A stretch of 64,000 bases of DNA from DAIDKA01 sp036498905 (GTDB lineage Bacteria > Pseudomonadota > Gammaproteobacteria > Steroidobacterales > Steroidobacteraceae): contig DASYER010000075.1 of NCBI GenBank assembly GCA_036498905.1, positions 14,175 through 78,174 on the forward strand, given 5' to 3'. Each line of letters begins with the position of its first letter. Positions within the stretch are counted from its first letter, which is position 1. This document shows positions 33,846 to 43,138 of this stretch, in pieces. The position numbers and the translations under genes were made by a program. The notes below the pieces were generated by a model. It was not told the origin of the DNA and ran no database searches. It worked only from the letters and a program-made list of their open reading frames with translations.

Positions 33846-35491
33846 GAGTGCCGCCGCAGGTCAGCGCCGCTGACTATGCCAAGGCGCTCGGCGAATTCGC
33901 GCAGGTGGTCGGAGCCGACTGGGTATTCACGAGCGACGAGGACCTCGATCTCTACCGTGACGCCTTCTCGCCATTCCTGAACGAGCCCGAGGAGAAAACC
34001 GCCTCTGGCGCGCTGGCACCGGTGTCCACCGAACAGGTGCAGCAGATCGTGCGCATCGCGAACAAGTACCGCATCCCGCTCTACCCGATCTCGACGGGCC
34101 GGAACCTCGGTTACGGTGGCTCGGCGCCGGTGTACTCGGGCAGTGTAGTGCTGGACCTCAAACGCATGAACCGGATCATCGAGGTCAACGAGGAGCACGC
34201 GTTCGCACTGGTTGAACCCGGCGTCAGTTACTTCGATCTGTACCGCTATATTCAGGATCACAAGCTCAAAGTGTGGATCGACTGCCCGGACCCGGGTTGG
34301 GGCAGTCTCGTGGGCAATGCTCTGGATCGTGGCGGTGGCTATACCACCGCCAACTATCGCAATCACTTCGATTCCCACTGCGGTATGGAGATAGTTCTCC
34401 CGGACGGGGAGCTGCTGCGCACCGGCATGGGTGCGATTCCGAACGCCCAGACCTGGCAGCAGTACAAGTCCGGCTGCGGACCTTGGATCGATGGCATCTT
34501 TTCGCAATCGAACTACGGTGTCGTCACCAAGATGGGGTTCTGGCTGATGCCCGAGCCGGAGGCCTATCTGCGCTGCACCGTGAGCGTGCCGCGCTATCAG
34601 GACCTGACGCCGCTGGTCGAGACCCTCAACTTTGTCGAGAACAGCCGCATCACCAGCGGCTTCCCGGACATCGAGTCTCCGCTGCTCGGCTACCCTCCGG
34701 TCGGCCAGATCCAGCAGTTGAATGAGACCGGCCCACCGCAGATGAGCCCGGAGCATCTGAAGCTCATGGCGGGCACGAAGCTGGGGTTCTCACCTGAGAT
34801 CGAGGCCTATGGTGTGCGCGCCGGCATCCCCTACTGGCGGCTGTGGCTGAGTTTCTATGGTCCCGAAGAAGTCATTCAGGCGCAGTGGCGCGCCACCCAG
34901 CGGCATTTTTCACGCATCGCCGGGGCAAAATTCGCGGTGGTCGACCAGCTGAAGCTGCCCGTGAATGCCGAGCAGGCCACCCAGTATCACGAGCCCGAGC
35001 TCGGGGTTCCTTCCCTGCGCGCCTTCTCCATCGGCGCACGCACGCCGTGGAATCCGACGCCCTCGAAGGGCCATATGTGGTTCTCGCCCATCATTCCGCG
35101 CACCGGCGCGGCGATCATCGAGGCGAACCGTGTATTCAGCGAGGCCGCGAAGTCCTTAGGGATGCCCCTGTTCACGACCTTCACCCTGCCGGCCTGTTTC
35201 TGGGAGCGCTCCTTCATCTTCATTCTCGCAACGCCGGTGACCGAGGATCCGAAAACGAACAAGCGTTATCGCGAAGGGTTCAAGAAACTGATCGAGGTCG
35301 GCGGCCAGCATGGCTGGGGCGAGTACCGCACCGCTCCGGTGTTCCAGAAATCCGTCATGGACGTGTATTCCTTCAACCACCATGCCCTGCAGCGTTTCCA
35401 CGCCACGCTGAAGGATGCAATCGATCCCAACGGCATTCTCTCGGCCGGACGTTACGACATCTGGCCGAAGCATCTGCGAGGCAAGAGCTGA
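33842..35491 (+). CDS. FAD-linked oxidoreductase of the 4-cresol dehydrogenase / vanillyl-alcohol oxidase family
   Basis: This flavoprotein of about 549 residues has the VAO/PCMH fold. It has an N-terminal PP-loop FAD-binding domain (YPISTGRNLGYGGSAPVYSG; VEPGVSYFDLYRYIQ; GNALDRGGGYT) and a C-terminal substrate domain with DPNGILSAGRYDIWP. With a cytochrome c encoded immediately downstream it resembles p-cresol methylhydroxylase or eugenol hydroxylase. These enzymes oxidise the benzylic carbon of 4-alkylphenols and pass electrons to the cytochrome. The ATG at 33842 overlaps the upstream stop. The covalent flavin-linking residue could not be fixed without an alignment. Confidence 0.88.
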   Translation: MRVPPQVSAADYAKALGEFAQVVGADWVFTSDEDLDLYRDAFSPFLNEPEEKTASGALAPVSTEQVQQIVRIANKYRIPLYPISTGRNLGYGGSAPVYSGSVVLDLKRMNRIIEVNEEHAFALVEPGVSYFDLYRYIQDHKLKVWIDCPDPGWGSLVGNALDRGGGYTTANYRNHFDSHCGMEIVLPDGELLRTGMGAIPNAQTWQQYKSGCGPWIDGIFSQSNYGVVTKMGFWLMPEPEAYLRCTVSVPRYQDLTPLVETLNFVENSRITSGFPDIESPLLGYPPVGQIQQLNETGPPQMSPEHLKLMAGTKLGFSPEIEAYGVRAGIPYWRLWLSFYGPEEVIQAQWRATQRHFSRIAGAKFAVVDQLKLPVNAEQATQYHEPELGVPSLRAFSIGARTPWNPTPSKGHMWFSPIIPRTGAAIIEANRVFSEAAKSLGMPLFTTFTLPACFWERSFIFILATPVTEDPKTNKRYREGFKKLIEVGGQHGWGEYRTAPVFQKSVMDVYSFNHHALQRFHATLKDAIDPNGILSAGRYDIWPKHLRGKS

Positions 35492-35862
35492 TGAGCATGC
35501 GCGCGCTCGCCGTCAGTGTGGCCGCGGGCTTCCTCTTTCCCATGGGCGCATCCGGGATCACGCGAGCCGACAGCCTCGCTCCACGCTATGCGGCCGGACG
35601 GGCCGTCTATGAAAAATGGTGTGCGGCCTGCCACGATCCGGGAATCATCCATCCCGGCACCCACGCACTGATGACGAAATACCCGAACGGCAGCCGCGCC
35701 TCCGGCTTGATCACTGCATGGACCGATCTGCCGGCCACCTACGTCGCGTTCATGGTCAGGCATGGCATGTCTGTCATGCCGCCGTTTCGCAAGACCGAAA
35801 TCAGCAATGGCGAACTCGCGGCCCTGAGCGCTTACCTGTCCCGCAATACACCCGCCCAATAA
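35491..35862 (+). CDS. Cytochrome c, electron-acceptor subunit of the flavocytochrome
   Basis: This small periplasmic c-type cytochrome has 123 residues. It has a signal peptide (MRALAVSVAAGFLFPMGASG), a haem motif CAACH (EKWCAACHDPG) and a likely Met ligand in HGMSVMPPF. It shares one base with the flavoprotein stop, as in p-cresol methylhydroxylase operons, where the cytochrome binds the flavoprotein. The frame continues far upstream within the flavoprotein gene, but only the ATG at 35491 gives a signal peptide. Confidence 0.9.
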   Translation: MSMRALAVSVAAGFLFPMGASGITRADSLAPRYAAGRAVYEKWCAACHDPGIIHPGTHALMTKYPNGSRASGLITAWTDLPATYVAFMVRHGMSVMPPFRKTEISNGELAALSAYLSRNTPAQ

Positions 35863-35945
35863 CCGCTTCGGGCAGGAGTACACTGGGTAAAAACCGGTCG
35901 GGCCTGGCGGCAGGACCCAAACCGGGGCATTAAAAAGGTCAGGTG

Positions 35946-37082
35946 ATGGCGGGGTCCAAGCGACGTTCATGGGTACTGGTGGGGGTATGCGCCGCGGCGG
36001 TCGCATTGTTTGGCTGGGTTCTTTTTCACAAGACGCCTCAGCCGAAATCTCCGCCACCGGTGACGGCCATCGCTGTAGCGACGGTTCAGAAGCGCAACGT
36101 ACTGGTCTCGATCAATGCCTTAGGACAGGCCCAGGGCTGGCAGGCGGTCACCGTGCGGCCCCAGGTCAACGGCAGGTTGTTGCGGGTACCCGTGCGCGAG
36201 GGCTCGGAGGTGGCCGCGGGCGCCCTACTCGCCGAAATCGATCCCGCCCCGTTCCGCGCGGCGTTGATGCAATCTCAGGGCGCCCTGGCGCGTGACCAGG
36301 CCCAGCTGAAACTGGCCAAGCTGAAATTGAGCCTCTACCAGCAGCTGTCCACCCAGGATTCCATCGCGACACTGGATGTGGAGACACAGGCCGCCCTGGT
36401 GAGCCAGCTGGAGGGGGATGTGATGCTCGATCAGGGCGCGCTCGCCGCCGCCCAGGTCAATCTGGACTACACCCGCATTCTCGCGCCGGTCGCGGGCCGA
36501 GTTGGTGTTCGCCTGGTGGACGCCGGTAACCTCGTCTCCACCACCGATACCGGCGGCATCCTCACCATCAACCAGATTTCGCCCATCGCGGTGACCTTCA
36601 CTCTGCCGCAGGGTGATTTCCTGCGGCTGGAACAATTCTCGAACGGCTTCCAGAAGCCCCTCGTCACGCAGGCCTATAGCCAGGAGAGTGGCGAACTGCT
36701 GGATACCGGCGAACTGGTCGTGATCGACAATCGGGTCGATCCGGCCACCGCCAGCGTGCAACTGAAGGCGCGTTTCGCCAATGCCCAGCGCCATCTTTGG
36801 CCGGGACAGCTGCTGAACGTGAAATTGGCCTTGGAAACTCTTCAAGGCGTCGTGGTACTGCCGAGCATCGCCGTCAACCAAGGACCCAATGGGCCATTCG
36901 CTTACGTGGTCGAAAATAATCTGGCGATGCTGCGTCCGGTCGAGTCCGAACTTCAGCAGGACGAGATGACGGTCATCAAGTCCGGAGTGAAGCCCGGCGA
37001 TGTCGTGGTCGTCGAAGGCCAGGGGTCGCTGCGCCCGGGCGCCAAGGTCGCCGTGCGTTCCGAAGGCCGTCCCCACGCATGA
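35946..37082 (+). CDS. RND efflux periplasmic adaptor (MdtA/AcrA-like)
   Basis: This membrane-fusion protein has 378 residues. It has an N-terminal anchor (RRSWVLVGVCAAAVALFGWV), a lipoyl half-motif (GWQAVTVRPQVNGRLLRVPV), a helical hairpin (LARDQAQLKLAKLKLSLYQQ), the second lipoyl half (LDYTRILAPVAGRVGVRLVD) and beta-barrel domains. It links the inner-membrane RND pump to an outer-membrane channel, for which no gene is present here. The pump start overlaps its stop (ATGA, 37079-37082). I chose the second of two adjacent starts (GTG 35943, ATG 35946). Confidence 0.93.
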   Translation: MAGSKRRSWVLVGVCAAAVALFGWVLFHKTPQPKSPPPVTAIAVATVQKRNVLVSINALGQAQGWQAVTVRPQVNGRLLRVPVREGSEVAAGALLAEIDPAPFRAALMQSQGALARDQAQLKLAKLKLSLYQQLSTQDSIATLDVETQAALVSQLEGDVMLDQGALAAAQVNLDYTRILAPVAGRVGVRLVDAGNLVSTTDTGGILTINQISPIAVTFTLPQGDFLRLEQFSNGFQKPLVTQAYSQESGELLDTGELVVIDNRVDPATASVQLKARFANAQRHLWPGQLLNVKLALETLQGVVVLPSIAVNQGPNGPFAYVVENNLAMLRPVESELQQDEMTVIKSGVKPGDVVVVEGQGSLRPGAKVAVRSEGRPHA

Positions 37083-40000
37083 ATCTCTCGGCCACCTTCA
37101 TCCGCCGACCGGTTGCCACCTCGCTGATCGCGGCGGCGCTGCTGGGGATGGGGCTCATCGCCTATTTCAAGCTGCCCGTGGCCGCGCTGCCCCTGGTGGA
37201 TGCGCCCACCATTCAGATCAACGCCAACCTGCCGGGGGCCAGCCCCGAAACCATGGCCTCGAATGTGGCCACGCCCTTGGAACGACAACTGTCGCTGATC
37301 ACGGGCATCACGCAGATGACCTCGAACAGCAATCTTGGATCCACTTCGATCACGCTGCAGTTCGATCTGGATCGCAATATCGACGCCGCCGCCCAGGACG
37401 TGCAGGCCGCGATCAGCGCCGCCGGGGGCCAGCTGCCCGCCAACCTGCCCAGTCCACCGGTCATGCGCAAGGTCAATCCAGCCGACAACTCGGTGCTGAT
37501 AATCGCGATGACCTCCGACACGGTGCCGATCAACATCGTCAGTGACTATGCCGACAATATTGTGGCCCAGCAGATTTCGCGCATGGATGGTGTCGGCCAG
37601 GTCAACCTCGGCGGTCCGCGCAAACCGGCCATCCGCATCCAGATCGATCCGCGCAAGGCCGCGGCGCTGGGACTGCAGCTGGACCAGATCCGCAATACCA
37701 TTGCGCAAGGCACGGTAAATGCACCGAAGGGGCAGCTGCTCGGCCGGCAGCAGACACTCACCGTCTACACCAATGACCAGGCCCTGGACGCCAAGACCTG
37801 GAATGACCTCATCGTCGGTTATAAGAATGGTGCGCCGATCCGGGTGAGCGACCTGGGTGGAGCCATCCTCAGCGTGGAGAACACGCAAAGCGGCGCGTAC
37901 AGCGAAGTCGGCAAGGCGGGCAAGTTCACAACCCTCAAGTCTGGCCCGGCGGTTCACGTCGTCGTTTTCAAGCAGCCCGGAGCCAACGTCATTCAGACGG
38001 TTGACGCCGTCAAGGCCGCGATTCCTCAGCTGCGCGCCGCCGTGCCACCCAGCATCAACATGAACGTGATCGCCGACCGCACGGTCACCATCCGCGCTTC
38101 AGTCGCGGAAGTGAAATGGACTTTGCTGATCACCATCGTACTGGTCGTGGTGGTGATCTTCCTGTTCCTGCGCAATGTGATGGCCACCGCCATCCCCTCG
38201 GCGGTCATACCGGTATCCCTGCTTGCGACGGCAGCGGTGATGCTGCCTGCCAAATTCAGCCTCGACAATCTGAGTCTGATGGCCCTGACCATCGGCGTCG
38301 GCTTCGTCGTCGATGATGCCATAGTCATGGTGGAGGCCATCTGGCGCCGCATCGAACACGGCCAGCGGCCATTCGAGGCCGCCCTGGCCGGATCGCGGGA
38401 AATCGGCTTTACGATTCTGACGATTTCGACCTCGCTGATCGCGGTATTCACGCCACTGATGTTCATGGGCGGCGTGGTCGGGATCATGATGCGCGAATTC
38501 GCACTGACCTTGAGTGCAGCGGTGACGGTGTCGGTACTGCTGTCCCTGACATTGACCCCGATGTTGTGCGCGCGTTTTCTGAAGGCTCCCAAGCCGCTGA
38601 CCTCACCGTTCATGAAAGCCCTGGAGGCAGGCTTCCTGTCACTCGAGCGACGCTACGCGCGCGGGCTTGAGGTGGTGCTGCGCCACCAGTTCATCACACT
38701 GATGTTCTTCGGCTTCACTCTCATTCTGACCGGCGTGCTCTATGCCACGGCCCAGACGGGCTTCTTTCCGCAGCAGGACACCGGCTTTCTGCAAGGTACC
38801 GTGGTGACTCCGCAGGGCTCGCCATACGCCTATACCGACGAGAAGGCCGTCGCGGCTGCGAGAATTGTCGCGCAGGATCCGGATGTCGAGGAGGCCCACT
38901 ACAATGCCGGCGGGTCGGCCCAGGCCTCCCTCAATATCGGTCTGCGTTCCCGGGCCGACGGCCGCAGGGCCAGCGCCACCGACATCATCAACCGCCTGCG
39001 GCCGAAGGTGGCACAGATTGTCGGCACGCAGGTGATCCTGCAGGCCATGCAGGACATCACGATCGGCGGACGCGTCGCACGCGCGCAATACCAGTACACC
39101 CTCTCTGACGGTGACCTGGATGAACTCAATGACTGGACCCCGCGATTGGTCGCCGCGCTGCAAAGCGCACGCGAGCTGACGGATGTCTCCTCTGACCAGC
39201 AATCGCAGGCCCCGGCCGCCAACCTGACCATCGACCGCGATGCGGCCGGGCGTTTCGGGATTTCACCGGCCGACATCGACACGGCAATCTACAACCAGGT
39301 GGGCCAGCGGCAGGTTGCGCAATACTTCACTCAGCTGAATTCCTACCGCGTCATCATGGAGGCACCGCCGGATCTGCAGCTCGGTCCGGAGCTGTTCAAT
39401 GCGGTGCGACTGATCTCACCGGTCACGGGCAAGGCCGTGCCGCTGTCCAGTCTGGTCAAAGTCGACACCGCCAAGACGCGCAGCCTCACGATCTCGCACC
39501 AGGGACAATTTCCCGCGCTGACGATTTCGTTCAACCTCGCCCCGGGAGTCTCACTCGGTGCGGCAACGGCGGCAGTGGAGCGCGCGCGCGAAGCGCTCGG
39601 CGCGCCGGCGACCCTGCAAGGCTCCTTCCAGGGGACCGCGCAGGCCTTCCAGGCCTCGCTCAGGGACGAACCGGTGCTGATCCTGGCGGCGCTGCTGTCG
39701 GTGTACGTGATCCTGGGCGTGCTCTACGAAAGTTATATCCACCCGCTGACCATACTGTCCACGCTCCCCTCGGCCGGCCTGGGCGCCCTTCTGGCCCTGC
39801 GGCTGGCGGGTCACGACCTGGATGTCATCGGCATCATCGCCATCATCCTGCTGATCGGCATCGTCAAGAAGAACGGCATCATGATCGTTGATGTTGCCCT
39901 GAAGCTCGAACGGGAGGAACGCCTGGATCCTGAAGAGGCCGTCAGGCGCGCATCACACCAGCGGCTGCGTCCGATCCTGATGACCACCGTTTGCGCCTTC

Positions 40001-40267
40001 CTCGGTGGCCTGCCGATGATTCTCGGCACCGGTACCGGGTCGGAATTCCGTCAGCCGCTGGGCTGGGCCATTGTCGGCGGCCTGATCGTCTCCCAGGCGC
40101 TCACCCTGTTCAGTACGCCCGTCATCTACCTTTATCTCGACCGCATTCGGCGCCGGTTCGAACAGGGCGAGGAGGTTCCCCCGCCTGGCGCGGCGATCCA
40201 GCCCGTCCACTACCCGCTCTCCGTGGCCGCCCCGTCGGAAGTGCGAAAGGTGCGCGGCAGCCGTTAG
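37079..40267 (+). CDS. RND multidrug efflux transporter, inner-membrane subunit (MdtB/MdtC-like)
   Basis: This 1062-residue HAE-1 family proton-driven pump begins MNLSATFIRRPVATSLIAAA, the usual RND N-terminus. It has twelve expected helices and two large periplasmic loops. The RND proton-relay region reads LTIGVGFVVDDAIVMVEAIW (paired Asp), and the second half carries GIVKKNGIMIVDVALKLERE. Substrates cannot be read from sequence. It is coupled to the adaptor. Its 3' end overlaps the convergent predicted HD-domain gene by 4 bases. Confidence 0.95.
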   Translation: MNLSATFIRRPVATSLIAAALLGMGLIAYFKLPVAALPLVDAPTIQINANLPGASPETMASNVATPLERQLSLITGITQMTSNSNLGSTSITLQFDLDRNIDAAAQDVQAAISAAGGQLPANLPSPPVMRKVNPADNSVLIIAMTSDTVPINIVSDYADNIVAQQISRMDGVGQVNLGGPRKPAIRIQIDPRKAAALGLQLDQIRNTIAQGTVNAPKGQLLGRQQTLTVYTNDQALDAKTWNDLIVGYKNGAPIRVSDLGGAILSVENTQSGAYSEVGKAGKFTTLKSGPAVHVVVFKQPGANVIQTVDAVKAAIPQLRAAVPPSINMNVIADRTVTIRASVAEVKWTLLITIVLVVVVIFLFLRNVMATAIPSAVIPVSLLATAAVMLPAKFSLDNLSLMALTIGVGFVVDDAIVMVEAIWRRIEHGQRPFEAALAGSREIGFTILTISTSLIAVFTPLMFMGGVVGIMMREFALTLSAAVTVSVLLSLTLTPMLCARFLKAPKPLTSPFMKALEAGFLSLERRYARGLEVVLRHQFITLMFFGFTLILTGVLYATAQTGFFPQQDTGFLQGTVVTPQGSPYAYTDEKAVAAARIVAQDPDVEEAHYNAGGSAQASLNIGLRSRADGRRASATDIINRLRPKVAQIVGTQVILQAMQDITIGGRVARAQYQYTLSDGDLDELNDWTPRLVAALQSARELTDVSSDQQSQAPAANLTIDRDAAGRFGISPADIDTAIYNQVGQRQVAQYFTQLNSYRVIMEAPPDLQLGPELFNAVRLISPVTGKAVPLSSLVKVDTAKTRSLTISHQGQFPALTISFNLAPGVSLGAATAAVERAREALGAPATLQGSFQGTAQAFQASLRDEPVLILAALLSVYVILGVLYESYIHPLTILSTLPSAGLGALLALRLAGHDLDVIGIIAIILLIGIVKKNGIMIVDVALKLEREERLDPEEAVRRASHQRLRPILMTTVCAFLGGLPMILGTGTGSEFRQPLGWAIVGGLIVSQALTLFSTPVIYLYLDRIRRRFEQGEEVPPPGAAIQPVHYPLSVAAPSEVRKVRGSR

Positions 40268-41061
40268 AGCGGATGGTCCGGCATCGACAGTGAGCGCCAC
40301 ATATGCGCCGACGGACTATCGTCGAAGCCCAGTCCCGCGGCGGGCTGCCTGAAATGCCGGCCGATGATATCCGTGAACTGTTCCAACACGGGATTGACGT
40401 TTGGCTCGAAGGCATACAAATCGTTGACTGTCACCATGCGGGGTTCCAGATACCATTTGTGCTTGCGCACCATCTGATAGGTGCGTTCGATATAGGGCTC
40501 GGGTCGATAGTCAGATCCGTAGATGCGGCGGTAGAGATCCGGATATTCGTAACCGGCCGACTTGTCTTCATAGAAGCGCAGCGCCTGGTGGTAGCGGATC
40601 GCGAATGCCACTTTCGCGGAGACGTATGGCTCATACATCTGCGCGCTCCACCAGCCGTGGTCGACTTTGATGAGCTCCTGAACGGTGTCATGCAGCAGGC
40701 AGGCGAGGACGATCTCCTCCGACATGCCATTCTTCATGGCGCGATTGGCGCTTTGCAGGCAGTGATTCGCCGTGGCCGTGAAACGCAGTTTGAAATAGTC
40801 GGCGAGCGTTGGCTGCGGCGGCAACGGCGTGAGCCGGGCGACGTTTCCCTGACGCGCCACGAACAGGTTCCCCACTCCCTTGCGGGTCGGTTTGGTGTCT
40901 ATCTGCGCCTCAACCTGCGCAGCGGTCGGAAACTTCGCCACGGCAGCCGGCTGCGACAGCAGATGATGCTCCAGGGCATCGGCCTTGGCTTCGTCACTCA
41001 TCAGCGCGATCGCGGCCGAACCCCCGAGTCCCTCAATAAAGGCGCGACGATCGATATTCAT
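40264..41061 (-). CDS. Predicted HD-domain protein with a Tat-like N-terminus
   Basis: This protein of about 265 residues starts MNIDRRAFIEGLGGSAAIAL, which resembles a twin-arginine signal. The middle has an HD-type metal motif (MSEEIVLACLLHDTVQELIK) with further histidines in VDHGWWSAQ and AFAIRYHQALRFYEDKSAG. It may be a metal-dependent hydrolase or oxygenase of the HD superfamily. I do not recognise a specific function. I chose ATG 41061 because AAGGGAA precedes it; the open frame reaches 41094. It is convergent with the RND pump gene. Confidence 0.7.
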   Translation of the reverse strand: MNIDRRAFIEGLGGSAAIALMSDEAKADALEHHLLSQPAAVAKFPTAAQVEAQIDTKPTRKGVGNLFVARQGNVARLTPLPPQPTLADYFKLRFTATANHCLQSANRAMKNGMSEEIVLACLLHDTVQELIKVDHGWWSAQMYEPYVSAKVAFAIRYHQALRFYEDKSAGYEYPDLYRRIYGSDYRPEPYIERTYQMVRKHKWYLEPRMVTVNDLYAFEPNVNPVLEQFTDIIGRHFRQPAAGLGFDDSPSAHMWRSLSMPDHPL

Positions 41062-41123
41062 GGCGTTCCCTTTGGATATCCATCCGACAGGCACACACTT
41101 TACCGCTGCGCCAGCGCCAGGCC

Positions 41124-42442
41124 CTAATTTTCACCGCGTACCCGCAGGATTTTTCGGATGACGCGGCGTTTCAGCGGCGGCAGTGCATTGATGCAACGCA
41201 TGATGGCGCGGATTGCCGCCAGCTGTAAGCGGCCGATGATCGGTTTGTGAATCCCATCGTTGGCATTCATCTGCGCTCTTGAGGCAATGACGGCTTCAGA
41301 ACTATAGCGCAGTATTTCAGCTTCATATCGCCGGATGGCCGGGATGATCGGCATCCGGCCCTGCTGGACTTCCACCAGGTTTTTGCACAGCCACGCGGCG
41401 TCCCGCAGGGCCGTATTGGCGCCTGCGCCGCGGCCCGGCGTCATGGTGTGCACGGCATCCCCGAGTAACGTAACTTCTGAACTGGGCCAGGGTTGCAGCG
41501 GGACTGACGTGCGGATGTTGATGGATTGCACCGTTGCAGGATCCGTCAATTGGATGAGCCGGCGAAAATTCGGATGCCAGGTGTGTGTCAGCCTCTGTGC
41601 CAGACGCAGTAGATCATCCGCTCCCAGGTGAGTGGGGTCTTCGGCAAAATTCTGGCGCGCGGCCCACAATCCCCAGCCGATGCTGTCGTCCGCGATGCTG
41701 TCCGCGAACGCCGGCCAGCGCGCCATGAACTCGACGTTGGAACGATTGGGGGCGAACTCGAGGGAATGGATGATCGCGCCGAAACCCTTCGGCGCCATGA
41801 TCATCGACATGCCCTTGAACATTTTTTCGGACAGCAGCGCCCTGCTCTGCGCAGTCATCGCAAGCTTGCCGCCGACCGAGACAATGCCGGTATCCTCGTG
41901 GCGCGCCTGAGGCAGGCGTTGCCCGCGAACCCGCGAACCGGCTCCGTCGGCGCCCACCAGCACCTCTCCAGTGGCCGTCGTGCCGTCTTCGAAGTGCACG
42001 GTGATGCAGCCATTCGGATCCTGCTCGTAGCGGACGAACTTCTTACCGAAGAAGACCTGCTCTTCGAGCCCGGTGAGAAGTACCTGCCGCAATGTCTTGC
42101 GGATCACATTCTTCTCCCCGTCGGCGCCTGCGGCCTCCCCCTCGACCTCCAGGCACAGCAGCTCCGAGAGATGTTCGGTGAGGAGGTTGAAGTAGCGCGG
42201 GGTGCGGGCGCTGGTGGCGACGAACAGGTCGTACACCGAGGAGGGCACGCAGGCTTTCAGCGCCCGGCTGCCGGCCGGACTGATGCCGACCCGGTAGCCT
42301 CCCCGGCCTTCCCGCGCGGTCCGGTCGCGCTCATAGACCGCGACGGGAATACCCGTTTGCTTGAGCCCGTGCGCGAGGGCGAGACCGCGGTACCCGCGCC
42401 AATGACGATGACGCGCATCACAGCAGGAGTTGCACTACTCAT
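41124..42442 (-). pseudogene. FAD-dependent monooxygenase, frameshifted near the N-terminus
   Basis: This is a class A flavin monooxygenase interrupted by a one-base deletion. The N-terminal frame (ATG 42442 or 42418) reads MRVIVIGAGTA and then goes out of frame. The downstream frame resumes GLALAHGLKQTGIPVAVYER and continues to the stop at 41124, with VLVGADGAGSRVRG and the GD motif LLGDAVHTMTPGRGAGANTA. One extra G in the run near 42385-42390 would restore a normal protein of about 440 residues with an intact GxGxxG motif. It could be a true inactivation or a sequencing error. The start overlaps the end of the upstream PadR gene. Confidence 0.8.
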
Positions 42443-43067
42443 CGCCGACGATCCCCGGCGCACCCACCGCAGCCAGCTCGGCGGCAACCCGGCGGATCCA
42501 CTCCTCACTCCAGTTGAGCCCACCGGAGCGCAGATCCGTGACGACTGATCTAACCCAGGACAGTTCCGTGTCCAATGCCGCACGGATGAATTCCATCTCC
42601 AGCAGGAAGAGTCTGGGAATCATGGCCGCCTGCTTGAGCCCCGTATCGATGCGTTGGATTTCCGCTTCGATCGTCGATATCCGCACCTGCAGCTGCTGCA
42701 GGACATCTTCCGGCGTCAGCAGCGGCAGGAACGAAATCGCGGCAGGGAATTGCGGAAACTCGCGCGCGGGTTTCGCCAGGATTTGACGCATCCACTCCAC
42801 TGCAGTGGCGCGCCCTGCGGCGGTGATCTCATAGACGGTCCGCTCGGGTCTGTTTTCCTCGCGCGATACCGGCTGACGGCAGATCAGCCCTTCACGCTCC
42901 AGACGCTCGATCGTCTGGTACAGCCCGGCACGCTGGGTGACGTTTATGACCTCATCCTTGCCGCGTTCCTTGATCAGGCGTTGCATGCGATAGGGGTGCA
43001 TTGGTGCCTCGCACAGCATCGCGAGCGCCGCCAGCGCCATGGGAGAGCGTTTGGGTGAATTCTTCAT
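42435..43067 (-). CDS. PadR-family transcriptional regulator
   Basis: This regulator has about 210 residues. The winged helix reads ALAALAMLCEAPMHPYRMQR, QRAGLYQTIERLEREGLICR and ERTVYEITAAGRATAVEWM, and a C-terminal helical dimerisation region follows (RISTIEAEIQRIDTGLKQAA). I chose ATG 43067 over the open start at 43103 because the latter would lie inside a strong promoter and operator. The monooxygenase start overlaps its stop, so the regulator probably controls that gene and itself. Confidence 0.9.
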   Translation of the reverse strand: MKNSPKRSPMALAALAMLCEAPMHPYRMQRLIKERGKDEVINVTQRAGLYQTIERLEREGLICRQPVSREENRPERTVYEITAAGRATAVEWMRQILAKPAREFPQFPAAISFLPLLTPEDVLQQLQVRISTIEAEIQRIDTGLKQAAMIPRLFLLEMEFIRAALDTELSWVRSVVTDLRSGGLNWSEEWIRRVAAELAAVGAPGIVGDE

Positions 43068-43074
43068 AGTCGTA

Positions 43075-43103
43075 TTATTACTAGTTGTAGTATAACTAGT
43101 CAA
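43075..43103 (-). promoter_or_regulatory. Promoter and palindromic operator of the PadR-monooxygenase operon
   Basis: On the minus strand TTGACT (43103-43098) and TAATAA (43080-43075) are spaced exactly 17 bases apart. The spacer region contains the inverted repeat ACTAGTT-N7-AACTAGT (43080-43086 and 43094-43100), the kind of site PadR dimers bind. The -10 box lies only 7 bases before the PadR ATG (43067), so the transcript may be leaderless. Confidence 0.6.
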
Positions 43104-43138
43104 CTGTCAGCAGGCCTCCGCGGGCCGCTAGAGCCTGT

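Noticed and set aside
36953..37957. Minus-strand frame of 334 codons opposite the RND adaptor and pump
   Set aside because: The RND genes on the plus strand are certain and coupled, while the antisense frame shows no family motif.
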